Shown piece by piece: positions 33,201 through 43,486 of a DNA stretch of 64,000 nt. Made by a program: the position numbers and the translations under genes. The stretch lies in assembly GCA_047967505.1 (NCBI GenBank), contig CM106540.1; one strand, written 5' to 3'. Position 1 is the stretch's first letter; the number at the start of each line of letters is the position of its first letter. The notes beneath the pieces were generated by a model. It made no database searches. It had not been told where the DNA came from and saw only the letters and a list, made by a program, of their open reading frames with translations. Source of the stretch: Dipteris shenzhenensis (Eukaryota > Polypodiophyta > Polypodiopsida > Gleicheniales).

Positions 33201-33764
33201 ATCGAGGGTGTTGTTTTATTTCAAGAGATAGAGGATAATGCAAGACGCAAACCAACAAGAATCCTAGACTGAGGAACAATGCAAGTACCCAAGAAGATAC
33301 CCACGGTATTGGTTGCATGGCATGGTTTACCTCTATTAGAAGCAACCTGGGAATCCGTATACCAGTTACGGAGAGTGTTCCCAGACTTTATCATCGAGGA
33401 CGCTGATGCTTGAAGAGGGAAGGAATGTTATGCATGACATAAACCAACAAGAATCGAGGGTGTTGTTTTATTTCAAGAGATAGAGGATAATGCAAGATGC
33501 AAACCAACAAGAATCCTAGACCGAGGGTGTTGTTTTATAATCGAGGGTGTTGTTTTATTTCAAGAGATAGAGAATAATGCAGGACGCAAACCAACAAGAA
33601 TCCTAGACCGAGGAACAATGCAAGTACCCAAGAAGATACCCACGGTGTTGGTTGCATGGCATGGTTTACCTCTATTAGAAGCAACCTGGAAATCCGTATA
33701 CCAGTTACGGAGAGTGTTCCCAGACTTTATCATCGAGGACACTGATGCTTGAAGAGGGAAGGAA
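32690..33764 (+). mobile_element. Chromovirus-like gypsy 3' pol fragment
   Basis: Begins within the integrase core and ends at a polypurine tract (gaagagggaaggaa, 33751-33764) followed by TGTTATG, the likely 3' LTR start. It contains the integrase C-terminus and a chromodomain-like segment that is duplicated. The upstream part of the element is absent. Confidence 0.85.
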
Positions 33765-33771
33765 TGTTATG
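33201..33771 (+). repeat. Chromodomain-like segment in two full copies and one partial copy
   Basis: A ~232-bp unit (33201-33433) is repeated at 33540-33771, with an 86-bp partial copy at 33453-33538. The translation of the unit includes KIPTVLVAWHGLPLLEATWE and VYQLRRVFPDFIIED, which resembles the divergent chromodomain tail of plant chromovirus integrases (AWHGLP... EATWE). The first copy includes about 8 bp (tgttatgc) that otherwise begin the LTR. Confidence 0.88.
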
Positions 33772-34250
33772 CCCAAGTTGAGGTAACATGACCTCGAAAG
33801 CGTCACTCGACATTTTCCTTTAAAGGATCAATGTTTGTATTATATTTATTAGGCTTCATGTAAATGGTCAAATGGGTTAATGTCAAGGTCCTTGATGAGG
33901 GTGACAGGACATGGACTAGATGGGTCTAAGGCAATGGGTCTTAAATGCATTGAATGTGTAATGTGCCTAGGGACATGTGAAATAATGAATATCCCAAGAG
34001 AGGGGTATATGGTGCATTTAGGAGGTACCCTAAAATGAGGACATGTGGCATACTAGATCCATCTAGGGAATTGGGGCTTGGTGGATTTTGCAAGCAGGAG
34101 CTATTCACATGTGTAGAGATTTCGTGAGAGCTTGCGAACATCGAGATAAGGCTGGGAGGATAATTTGTGTGCTTGTATCGTGATTCATCGTAGACTTAGG
34201 CAAATGGAATGGATATATTGAAGAGGGAACGTATCACTCCTGCTTTTGTG
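33765..34250 (+). repeat. gypsy 3' LTR start
   Basis: TGTTATGCCCAAG follows the polypurine tract directly. The following ~450 bp are non-coding and consistent with an LTR, but the right end was not found. Confidence 0.55.
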
Positions 34251-34440
34251 CATATTGAAATGCTTGATTCTCTTGCATCCTCTGTTGGAGAGGGGGTCTC
34301 TCCGCCTGGACCTAGATCATTGATAGTGGGGCATCTCGCAATATGAGTCCTTCTATAGCTGGGCTGAAGGATTTTGTGATCTCCGGCGGTGATGTTTGTA
34401 TTGGTGATAGCTCAACCATCAAGGTCTTTGCCAGTAATGT
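34251..34440 (+). pseudogene. copia protease fragment
   Basis: The plus strand reads IIDSGASRNMSPSIAG followed by LKDFVISGGDVCIGDSS, the active-site region of a copia protease with the Asp-Ser-Gly intact. It stops at about 34440, where gypsy RT text begins. Confidence 0.8.
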
Positions 34441-34730
34441 GACGAATTTCGGATTGAAAAATGCACCGCCTACATTCTAAGGGTGGATACAAAAAGTTTT
34501 TGCTCTGTATCTGACAACATTTATGAGGGTATTCTTGGAAAATTTCAGTGTCTTTGGGAAAAAGGAAGATCATCTGGAACACCTCGGAGTGTGTTTCATC
34601 ATATGCCGGGAGTCTCGACTCAGTCTGAATCCAATGAAATGTGCTTTTGCAGTCCGAAGGGGTGTTCTACTAGGCCACATCATTTCCAAAGCAGGAATCG
34701 CAATCAACCCAAGAAAGAAAGAAATTTTAT
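34441..34730 (+). pseudogene. gypsy RT fragment
   Basis: Reads FGLKNAPPTF, then VFLENFSVFGKKEDHLEHL, CRESRLSLNPMKCAFAV and LLGHIISKAGI, the palm-to-thumb part of a gypsy RT. The catalytic YLDD-type box reads FLENF, so both catalytic Asp are substituted. One stop lies near 34480. Confidence 0.85.
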
Positions 34731-34948
34731 TAGAGTCTTCAGAAGACCGATGGGTCTATGAGACTGAAAGAAAACATGATACAAATCACAGTAAGGGTGG
34801 AGCTACTGAAACGAGCATCATCACCCGTGCTGAATCCTAAGTCTGATCGTACATAATCAAATACATCTGGATGTAACAATGAAAAGAAAAGGACTGGAGC
34901 AAAGCGGAATCCTCTGTATGTCATGTCACCCTGGCTGGTGCATAGTCG
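34731..34948 (+). other. Spacer, ends with copia protease-like scrap
   Basis: No clear coding until about 34930-34985, where GDGTLAPVKGC resembles the region after the copia protease active site. Confidence 0.4.
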
Positions 34949-35640
34949 GTGATGGGACACTGGCGCCCGTCAAGGGGTGCCGTGCGTCTCTTGGACGAGG
35001 CTCGACGCAAGGATGTCTACAAGACCAAGTATTCCTCGGATGGCACTGTGGATAAGCACAAATCTCGCCTTGTGGCCAAAGGATACTCTCAGCACCTTGG
35101 GATTGATTATGATGACACGTTTGCTCCTATCGCCAGGATGGCCGCTCTTCGTACAATCCTAGTAGTTGCAGCTCATGAGCAGTGGCCCATCTATCAAATG
35201 GATGTTAAATCTGCATTTCTCAATGGTGATTGGAAGGAAGAGATCTATGTGGAGCAACCGCCTGGGTTTTCCAAGACTGAAGGAATGGTTTACAGGCTCC
35301 GAAAAGCTTTGTATGGACTTTAGCGAGCTCCTCGAGCTCCATCGAGCTTGGAATCAGAAGATTGATGAGTTCTTTGTTCACAAGCATTTCCGCCGATCCC
35401 AGGCTGATCCCAACCTGTACATTTACCGTCAAGGAAGACTTCTTTCCCTCATCATCCTGTATGTCGATGATCTGTTCATTAGAGGAATTCATACCGCCCA
35501 TATTGACGAGATTAAGGCAGCTCTCTCTTAGGCCTTTGAGGTGACAGATCTTGGTCTGCTACACTTCTTCCTAGGTGTGGAGATTTCACAGGGACCAGAG
35601 GGTAACTTTGTGTCGCAAAAATGTTATACTCAGGAGCTTT
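34949..35640 (+). pseudogene. copia RT fragment
   Basis: Copia RT with YKTKYSSDGTVDKHKSRL, VAKGYSQHLG, DYDDTFAPIARM, QMDVKSAFLNGDW and ALYGL (stop at 35321-35323). After a frame change it continues with ADPNLYIYRQGRL, the catalytic LYVDDLFI, then LGLLHFFLGVEIS. At about 35675 the protein text ends in a purine-rich repeat tract. There is no integrase before it and no RNase H after it. Confidence 0.9.
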
Positions 35641-35674
35641 TAGAGACGTTTCATGTGTCCGACAGTCGTGCCAT

Positions 35675-36110
35675 AGGGAGAGGGGGGAGGGTTGCGCTGG
35701 AGAGGGGGAAGGGGAGGGAGAGGGGGTTGCGCAAGAGAGGGGGGAGGGGGGGGAAGAGGGGGGCGTAGAGGGTAGGGAGGGTGGAGGGGGCGGGTAGAGG
35801 GAGAGGGAGGGGGGTGTTGCGCAGGAAAAGGGGGGAGGGGAAGGGTGGCGGGTAGAGGGAGATGGAGGGGGGGGTGTTGCGCATGAGAGGGGGGAGGGGG
35901 AGGGTGGCAGGTATTGCGCAGGAGAGGGGGGGGAGAGGGAGGGTGGCGGGTAGAGGGAGAGGGAGGAGGGGGGGGCTGTGTTGAGGAGAGGGAGCTGCGT
36001 GGAGAGGGAGAAAGTTGGCTGCCAAGGAGGGGAGAGCTGATGAGGGAGGAAGGAAGCTTGGCCGCTAAGGAGGGGAGAGTTGGGAGGAGGATAGTTGGCT
36101 GCCAAAATAG
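35675..36110 (+). repeat. G/A-rich repeat tract
   Basis: Almost pure purines on the plus strand, with the motif (g/a)ttgcgca followed by gagagg returning at about 35688, 35727, 35817, 35876 and 35914. Long ORFs on the opposite strand (Pro/Ser-rich) are compositional artefacts. Confidence 0.85.
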
Positions 36111-36179
36111 CACTTTTAAGTGTGATGTGTAAGGGGGTGGAGAGAACCGATGGAGGGGAGAGAGAGCCAAAAAGTAAAT

Positions 36180-36290
36180 CCACCAAACTTAACCTTATCC
36201 ACCAGAAATAGCATATCCGCCAAATTTAGCATATTCGCCAAATTTACCATATTTGCCAAATTTAGCACATTCGCCAAATTTAGCTAAGTG
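36180..36290 (+). repeat. ~17-18-bp short tandem repeat
   Basis: atatt(c/t)gccaaatttagc-like units, about five or six in a row. Confidence 0.9.
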
Positions 36291-36429
36291 CTAAAAAGAG
36301 GTTGGAAGTGCATCACTGGAATGATGGAAGATGGAAAGAGTAGGTTTTGGTAAGAGAAAGAGATGAGTGTGACTAAGGGTAGAGAGAGAAAGTATTCGTA
36401 GGAGAGAGGTGGGGGAGTGACATAGGGTG

Positions 36430-39245
36430 GAGAGAGAGGAGAGAAGGTGTTTCTAAGAGAGAGGTAGAAGTGTTCGAGGGTGGAAAGAGAATGAGTTTGT
36501 AAGAGGGAGGTAGGGGTGGACAGAGGGTGGAAAGAGAAGTTGTTTGTAAGAGAGAGGTAGGGGTTGGACAGAGGGTGGAAAGAGAAGGGTTTTGTAAGAG
36601 AGGGGTAGGGGTTGGACATAGGGTGGAAAGAGAAGGGTTTTGTAAGAGAGAGGTAGGGGTTAGACAAAGGGTGGAAAGAGAAGGGTTTGTAAGAGAGGTG
36701 GGGGATTGGACATAGGGTGGAAAGAGAAGGATTTTGTAAGAGAGAGGTAGAGATGGACATAGGGTGGAAAGAGAAGGATTTTGTAAGAGAGAGGTGGGGG
36801 GTTGGACATAGGGTGGAAAGAGAAGAATTTTATAAGAGAGAGGTAGAGATGGACATAGGGTAGAAAGAGAAGGATTTTGTAAGAGAGAGGTGGGGGGTTG
36901 GATAGAGGGTGGAAAGAGAAGGGTTTTATAAGAGAGAGGTAGAGGTTGGACAGAGGGTGGAAAGAGAAGGGGTTTGTAAGAGAGAGGTGGGGAGTTGGAC
37001 ATAGGGTGGAAAGAGAAGGATTTTGTAAGAGAGAGAGGTGGGGGGTTGGACAGAGGGTGGAAAGAGAAGGTGTTTGTAAGAGAGGTGGGAGTTAGACAGA
37101 GGGTGGAAAGAGAAGGATTTTGTAAGAGAGAGGTAGAGGTGGACATAGGGTGGAAAGAGAAGGATTTTGTAAGAGAGGTAGAGGTGGACATAGGGTGGAA
37201 AGACAATAATTTTGTAAGAGAGACGTGGAGGTGGACATAGGGTAGAAAGAGAAGGATTTTATAAGAAAGAGGTGGAGGTGAACATAGGGTGGAAAGAGAA
37301 GGATTTTGTAAGAGAGAGGTAGAGATGGACATAAGGTGGAAAGAGAAGGATTTTGTAAGAGAGAGATGGGGGGTTGGACATAGGGTGGAAAGAGAAGAAT
37401 TTTATAAGAGAGGCAGAGGTTGGACAGAGGGTGGAAAGAGAAGGTGTTTGTAAGGGAGGGGTGGGGGTTGGATAGAGGGTGGGAAGAGAAGGTGTTTGTA
37501 AGGGAGGGGTGGGGGTTGGACAGAGGGTGGGAAGAGAAGGTGTTTGTAAGAGAGAGGTGGGGATTGGACATAGGGTGAAAAGAGAAGGAATTTATAAGAG
37601 AGAGGTGGAGGGTTGGATAGAGGGTGGAAAGAGAAGGTGTTTATAAGAGAGGTGGGGGTTGGACATAGGGTGGAAAGGGATGGGTTTTGTAAGAGAGAGG
37701 TAGAGGTGGATAGAGAGTGAAAAGGGAAGGGTTTTATAAGAGGGAGATAGGGGTTGGACAGAGGGTGGAAAGGGAAGGGTTTTGTAAGAGAGAGGTAGGA
37801 GTTGGACAGAGGGTGGAAAGAGAACGGTTTTGTAAGAGAGATAGAGGTGGACAGAGAGTGGAAAGAGGAGTTTATAAGAGAGAGATAGGGGGTTGGACAT
37901 AGGGTGGAAAGGGAAGGATTTTGTAAGAGAGAGATAGAGGTGGACAAAGAGTGGAAAGGAAAGGGTTTTGGAAGAGAGGTAGAGGTGGACAGAGAGTGAA
38001 AAGAGAAGGGTTTTGTAAGAGAGAGATAGGGGTTAGACAGAGGGTGGAAAGAGAAGGGGTTTGTAAGAGAGAGATGGGGGTTTAGACATAGGGTGGAAAG
38101 AGATTGGTTTTGTAAGAGAGAGGTAGGGGTTGGAAAGAGAAGGGTTTTGTAAGAGAGAGATAGGGGTTGGACAGAGGGTGAAAAAAGAAGGGTTTTGTAG
38201 GAGAGAGGTAGGGGTTGGACAGAGGGTGGAAAGGAGAGGGGTTTGTAAGAGAGGTAGAGGTGGACAGAGAGTGAAAAGGGAAGGGTTTTGTAAGAGAGAT
38301 AGGGGTTGGACAGAGGGTGGAAAGAGAAGGGGTTTGTAAGAGAGAGATGGAGGTTTAGACAGAGTGGAAAGAGAACGGTTTTGTAAGAGAGAGGTAGGGG
38401 TTGGAAAGAGAAGGGTTTTGTAAGAGAGAGATAAGGGTTGGACAGAGGGTGGAAAAAGAAGGGTTTTGTAGGAGAGAGGTAGGGGTTAGACAGAGGGTGG
38501 AAAGTGAAGGAGTTTGTAAGAGAGAGGTAGGGGGTTGGACATAAGGCGAAAAGAGAAGGATTTTGTAAGAGAGAGGTAGGGATTGGACAAAGGGTGGAAA
38601 GAGAAGGGGTTTGTAAGAGAGAGGTGGGAGGTTGGACATAGGGTGGAAAGGGAAGGGTTTTGTAAGAGAGAGGTAGGGGTTGGACATAGGGTGGAAAGAG
38701 AAGGGTTTTGTAAGAGAGAGGTAGAGGTGGACAGAGAGTGGAAAGAGAAGAAGTTTATAAGAGAGAGGTAGGGGTTGGACATAGGGTAAAAAGAGAAGGG
38801 TTTTGTAAGAGAGAGGTAGGGGATGGACATAGGGTGGAAAGGGACGGATTTTGTAAGAGAGAGGTGGGGGTTGCACAGAGGGTGGAAAGAGAAGGTGTTT
38901 GTAAGAGAGAGGTAGGGGGTTGGACAGAGGGTGGAAAGAGAAGGTGTTTTGTAAGAGAAAAGTAGGAGGTTGGACAGAGGGTGGAAAGGGAAGGTGTTTG
39001 TAAGAGAGAGGTAGGGGGTTGGACAGAGGGTGGAAAGGGAAGGTGTTTGTAAGAGAGAGGTGGGGGTTGGACATAGGGCAGAAAGAGGGGTTTTGTAAGA
39101 GAGAGGTAAGGGATGGACATAGGGTGGAAAGAGAAGGATTTTATAAGAGAGAGGTAGGGGTTGGACAGAGAGTGGAAAGAGAAGGTGTTTGTAAGAGAGG
39201 TAGGGGGTTGGACAGAGGGATGGAAAGAGAAGGGATTTGTAACAC
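36430..39245 (+). repeat. ~48-bp purine-rich minisatellite, about 60 units
   Basis: Units follow the pattern ggacagagggtggaaagaga, then agggttttgtaagagagagg, then taggggtt, about 48 bp, with lengths varying from about 40 to 50 bp and many single-base variants. The array is about 2.8 kb. Because 48 is a multiple of three, the units keep reading frames open, giving minus-strand ORFs up to 319 codons with a ~16-residue period. I consider these non-genic. It directly follows the gypsy integrase end at 39499 in element sense. Confidence 0.93.
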
Positions 39246-39480
39246 GATGAAAAGGGAGGCCGTAGTTAGAAAAAGTGACACAGGATGAATGGAGAAGGTC
39301 GTACTTAGAGAGAGAAAGTGACACAGAGTGAAAAAGGAGGTCGCATCTAGAGGGTGGCCTCTCTTAGAGAGAGAAAGTGACACTCGGGTGGAAAGAGAAG
39401 GACCTATGTTGAGAGAGAAAGTGGCACTCAGAGGGAGAAGATGTCACCAGGGAAGGAGAAGGCAAGAGTGTATATAGAAG
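39246..39480 (+). repeat. Degenerate purine-rich repeats
   Basis: A second repeat type with the core gagagagaaagtgacac recurs about four times at 39315-39425, next to the minisatellite. Confidence 0.8.
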
Positions 39481-39498
39481 GACTAGGAGGGTGCTTCC

Positions 39499-40430
39499 TC
39501 ATTGATCATGGTACCTCTTGATGCGTGACCCATTCACTGGTGCAGATAGGACTCTGCCTTCCAAAGTGGCCAAGTAGACTCCTCCACTTGGGATAAGCTT
39601 GGCAATGAAAAATGGGCCTGTCCAACGACTTACAAACTTAGGTTTGTGTTTAAGAAACTTACTCGAATACAAGAGTACTAAATCACTAACTTTGAAATTT
39701 CTTTTTTTGAGGTTTTGGTTATGCCAGGCTTTCTGTCGTTTCTGCCACACTTCTTGAGTGAAAATTGCTTCATGTTGATGCTTTGCTAGTCCAAATCCCA
39801 CAAGCGTTTCATTGTGCAGGCTTCAAAGTTGTCATTTTTGTCCGGAAGAACCCTGTGGGTGTCAAGATGAAATTCATAAGGCATGACGGCCTTCAGTCCA
39901 TAAACTAGCTCGAAGGGTGAATACCCAGTACTTGCCTTGTAAGCAGTTCGATACGCGAATAAAGCTGCTAGAAGTATGTCATCCCAATCGGCTAAAGAAC
40001 TTAGGCAAAGACGATGCATGATCCCACACATTGTGCGATTTGAGCTCTCAGCTAGACCATTGGCACGTGGGTAATAGGGAGATGAAAATTTGTGAACTAT
40101 TTGTAGCAAGTGAACCAGTGCAGCAATGGTGTCATTTAGGAAGTGAGACCCTCTATCACTCATCAGCTCAACAGGGTAGCCAAACCGAGAGATGATCTGG
40201 TCATATAGAAATGTGGCTACTACGTGCGATGTACAGTTCTTGACTGGCTTGGCTTCGACCCATTTGGTTCCATAGTTGGTGGCAAGCAAAGCATACTTGT
40301 TCCCTCGGCGTGTGGCAGGAGAGATGGGTCCAATGAAATCCAATCCCCAGTGATAGAAGGGGGGCACCGGAGTGAATGGTTGAGAGGGAGGTACTCGCGC
40401 CTTGTAGGCTTGGGGCCTGCTCGTTGACAT
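39499..40430 (-). pseudogene. gypsy-3 integrase
   Basis: 39786-40430 encodes the DDE core. The first box reads LLATNYGTKW, where the usual ATDY has lost its Asp. The second Asp (MSDRGSHF) and the Glu (NGLAESSN) are intact. A frameshift near 39790 leads to the C-terminal domain (39499-39801) with KKRNFKVSDLVLLYSSKF and RWTGPFFIAKLIPSGG, ending GSRIKRYHDQ without a chromodomain. The zinc finger part is partly readable in 40430-40560. It is inactive as it stands. Confidence 0.92.
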
Positions 40431-40561
40431 GAATCACATCTGGTCACATGAGCATGGCAGTCGCGGAAGAGCTTGGGCCACCAAAACCCCCCGCATGCAT
40501 GATCTTCCGAGCAATAGCATCTGAGGCCATATGCCCTCCACGCATGCCAGCGTGTGCCTCT

Positions 40562-41371
40562 TCAAGAATGGATTATGTCTCGTTGGGGAAGCACACACCG
40601 TCTCAAGATATGGTCCTTCCCAAGCTTGTACAATTTACCTGCAATCAACTTAAAAGGAGCAGCTTGAAGGATCTGCTTGCGTTTCTCTATTGGAGTCAGA
40701 CCGGGAGGAAAGCCACCTGTAGACAAGAGGTGTACTATGTTGGCATACCATGGTGGGAAGTAGTCCACCACAAACAGGCATTCATCAGATAGTGCCGTCA
40801 CCCCGAACAAGCCCGCATCGGGTAATTCATTGGTGATACCATTGGCTGGTTCTCCGGAATGTAACCTAGACAAGTGGTCTGCAGGTTGATGCAGTTTCCC
40901 AGCCCTTACCACAATGTCGAATTCAAATTCTTGAAAAAGAAGAATCCATTTGCTTAACCGGCCACCAAGAGTAGGCTTATTCAATAAATACTTAAGAGCT
41001 TGATGATCAGTGATGATCACAAACTTGTTGCCCAAGAGGTAGTGACGATACTTGGTCATGGCATAAACCATGCCGAGGCCCTCCCTTTTTGTGGTATTAT
41101 AATTGCGTTCTGCTCCATTGAGTTGTCGACTGGCGAAGTAGATAGGCAAATCAATCTTGGTATCCTGGTTAGGTTGAGCCAGTATAGCACCTACTGCCCA
41201 CCCACTAGCATCCACATGGACATGAAAAATTACATCCCAATCGGGCTGCCTGAGGATGGGGGCCTTCATGAGGCAATGCTTCAAATCATCAAAGGCTAGT
41301 TGTTGCGGGGTCGCCCAAACAAAAGATCTGTCTTGATGTAGGAGTTCTGTCAGTGCAACAGCAACGTCCAC
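40562..41371 (-). pseudogene. gypsy-3 RNase H and integrase zinc region
   Basis: RNase H landmarks in order: HVDASGWAVGAILAQ, IYFASRQLNGAERNY, TTKREGLGMVYA (the Glu is present in KREG), VIITDHQALKYL and LHQPADHLSRL. The frame continues through a linker to GKLYKLGKDHILRRCVLP, which leads to the integrase. The domain is continuous in this frame and the acidic residues appear retained. Confidence 0.92.
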
Positions 41372-42526
41372 ATAGAAACGTATGAACCTTTGGTAATATC
41401 CTACATGCCCTAAGAAGGACTTCCACCTCTTTGGGTGTACGAGGGATAGGCAATGAGATGATCACCTCTACCTTTGCGGGTCCGTAGTCATGCCCTCAGC
41501 AGAAACAATATAACCAAGGAGAACACCTCGGAGTGCGAGAAAGAAACATTTGTCAGGGTTCAAACACAAGCGCACTTCTCTACACTTATCAAAGACCCAT
41601 CTCAACTTATGTAGATGATCATTTTGTATGGCCGGATCAAGATGGGAGGGTGATTTACCATTAAAAATAGAGAAGTCATCTAATACCTCAAGAAACTTGC
41701 CGATATTCTCCTGAAAGAGTTTGGTTACAAGTCGTTGAAATGTTGCCGGGGCATTACATAATCCAAAGGGCATCATTTGGTAGGCATATGTTCCCCATTG
41801 AGTGACAAAGGTAGTCTTGGGCTGATCGTGTTCTTTCACTCGGACTTGGTTGTACCCGCTATATCCATCCATGAATGAGTCTAAAGCATGTCCTGCCACT
41901 GTCTCCAACACTCTCTCTATGAAGGAAAGGGGGAACCTATCACGTTGTGTTGCAGCATTCAAACTCCGATAGTCAACACATATTCTAAGTTTGCCGGTCT
42001 CTCTTTTGGGTACAATGACAATTCCGCTGACCCAATTAGAGTAATCCACTAGGTAGATTAATCCTTCTTGCTCCATTTTTTGTATATTTGTTTGGACTGC
42101 CTTGCCATAGTTGGGATTCATGCGGTATGGATCTTTAATCAGAGGGTTTGCATCCGGATATAAGTTGATGCGATGCTTCATGAAATCAGCAGGCACCCCC
42201 TTCAGATCCTTGTAGGACCAGGCAAAAACATCCACAAATTCTTTAAAGAGGTCAATGACTGCAGCTAGAAGATAGTCATGTTACCAGACCCAAGTGGCTA
42301 ACTTCAAATGCTGGGGTTGTGGTCCTCAGTCCCAATGTTGAGATACCACTAGTTCCGTGCCTTATCAACAGAGGCAATGCATTGGGATGTTGAGGTACTT
42401 GGTTCACCCATTCTCAGTCCTATATGTGCTGGAGTATCTTCAAGGGGAAAGTCCCCCTCCACTTCTCTCAACCAAGATGGGGGGTAAGTAAGTGGGGGGT
42501 TCTCGGGCACTGACTGAGATGTAGAA
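41372..42526 (-). pseudogene. gypsy-3 reverse transcriptase
   Basis: 41468-42235 holds most of the RT: the INLYPDANPLIKDPYRMNP approach, IVIVPKRETGKLRICVDYRS, DGYSGYNQVRV, MPFGLCNAPATFQ, FLEVLDDFSIF as the catalytic box (Asp-Asp present, preceded by Leu rather than Tyr) and LNPDKCFFLALRGVLLGYI. Frame changes lie near 41420-41468 and upstream of 42235. It would have copied element RNA to DNA. Confidence 0.92.
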
Positions 42527-43396
42527 TTAGTAGATGTTGCAGATTGTATGCCTTCGACACCTCGGTGGCTGTTTCAGCATGCCCCGGTAAGGTAAGCCTT
42601 CCACCTCATAAGTGGTTTCTGGAAGGTCTTGAACTGAGGGGTGGTCGGCTTCTGATAAGAAAAGGTCGAGCAAAGTGAGATCAGCCATGTCCTTATCTCT
42701 GTATCCTGTATGCACCCTGGGTCCCCCCAAGACATCAAGTTGTTGGTTGTGATTCTCCTTAAGTTCAGCAATGTCTATATCACTTTCTTCTAAATCATTA
42801 TCACCATCAGTTTCTTCTTCATTAGTGTTACTGTCTTTTGTATGACCATCATTGCACTCAGCACTACCATGGTTGTACACCGTAGTATCATCATTGTACT
42901 CTGGAGTACCATTGGTGGGTTGGGCAATACCGGCCTCATATACAGTAGATCCATCATTGTATCCTAGACTACTATCAACATCATTTTGACCAATGTCCTC
43001 CATGTCGGCCACTGCCACTGGATAATCCTCAATGTTCACTGCAGTACCATCATTGTCCTCAGTACGATCAGTTGTGTCCACTGTAGTACCCCTAGTGACC
43101 ATTCTCTTATACATGTATGGACTATTGCAACGTCCAAAGGGCATCGTTTCGTAAACTAGTTCAGCTAGACCCTGTGCATGTGGTTCTGGGTGGATTTTTG
43201 ATACTGCAAGTAGGTGTTCTTCGGGATCTTCTTGTTGGCATAGTTCCACCATGTTGACGGCTAAGGAGCCCAGGGCTCCCATCCAATCCAAAATGACAGC
43301 TTCCTCGTCTTCTTGATCAGCCCAATCCAACAAGTGGGTCAAACTTTCGAATCCTTCCAGGGTTGTCTCCTCATTGATATCTTGGTCACCACCCAT
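42527..43396 (-). pseudogene. gypsy-3 acidic linker between protease and RT
   Basis: A 289-codon open frame, strongly acidic, rich in Asp, Glu, Asn, Thr and Gly. It contains repeated short words of the type YNDGSTVY, YNDDTTVY and CNDGHTKD, so the segment may have grown by internal duplication. Its position between protease and RT matches the variable linker of some gypsy polyproteins. It has no catalytic motif, and I cannot assign a function. A stray MPFGRCNSP (near 43140) mimics the RT motif but lacks RT context. Confidence 0.6.
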
Positions 43397-43486
43397 GTGC
43401 CAATCCCCACAAGCCCAATGCTCCTCTTCGGCTCCAGCTTGTTCTTCAAAATCCTCCTCTCCCAGTTCTATTGGTATGTGCCTTGC

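Noticed and set aside
35512-36186. Proline-rich minus-strand ORF of about 220 codons
   Set aside because: It lies on a G/A-rich repeat tract, all three frames are equally open, and there is no start context or domain.
36430-39245. CRISPR-like array
   Set aside because: Units are contiguous and variable with no unique spacers, and the DNA is eukaryotic transposon sequence; it is a minisatellite.
36284-39383. Long repetitive ORFs on both strands (Leu/Ser/Pro-rich or Arg/Glu/Gly-rich)
   Set aside because: They follow the minisatellite unit in several frames at once; the open frames come from composition and unit length, not from a gene.
43120-43160. Second RT domain suggested by MPFGRCNSP
   Set aside because: Only nine residues match, with no other RT motif in the acidic linker.
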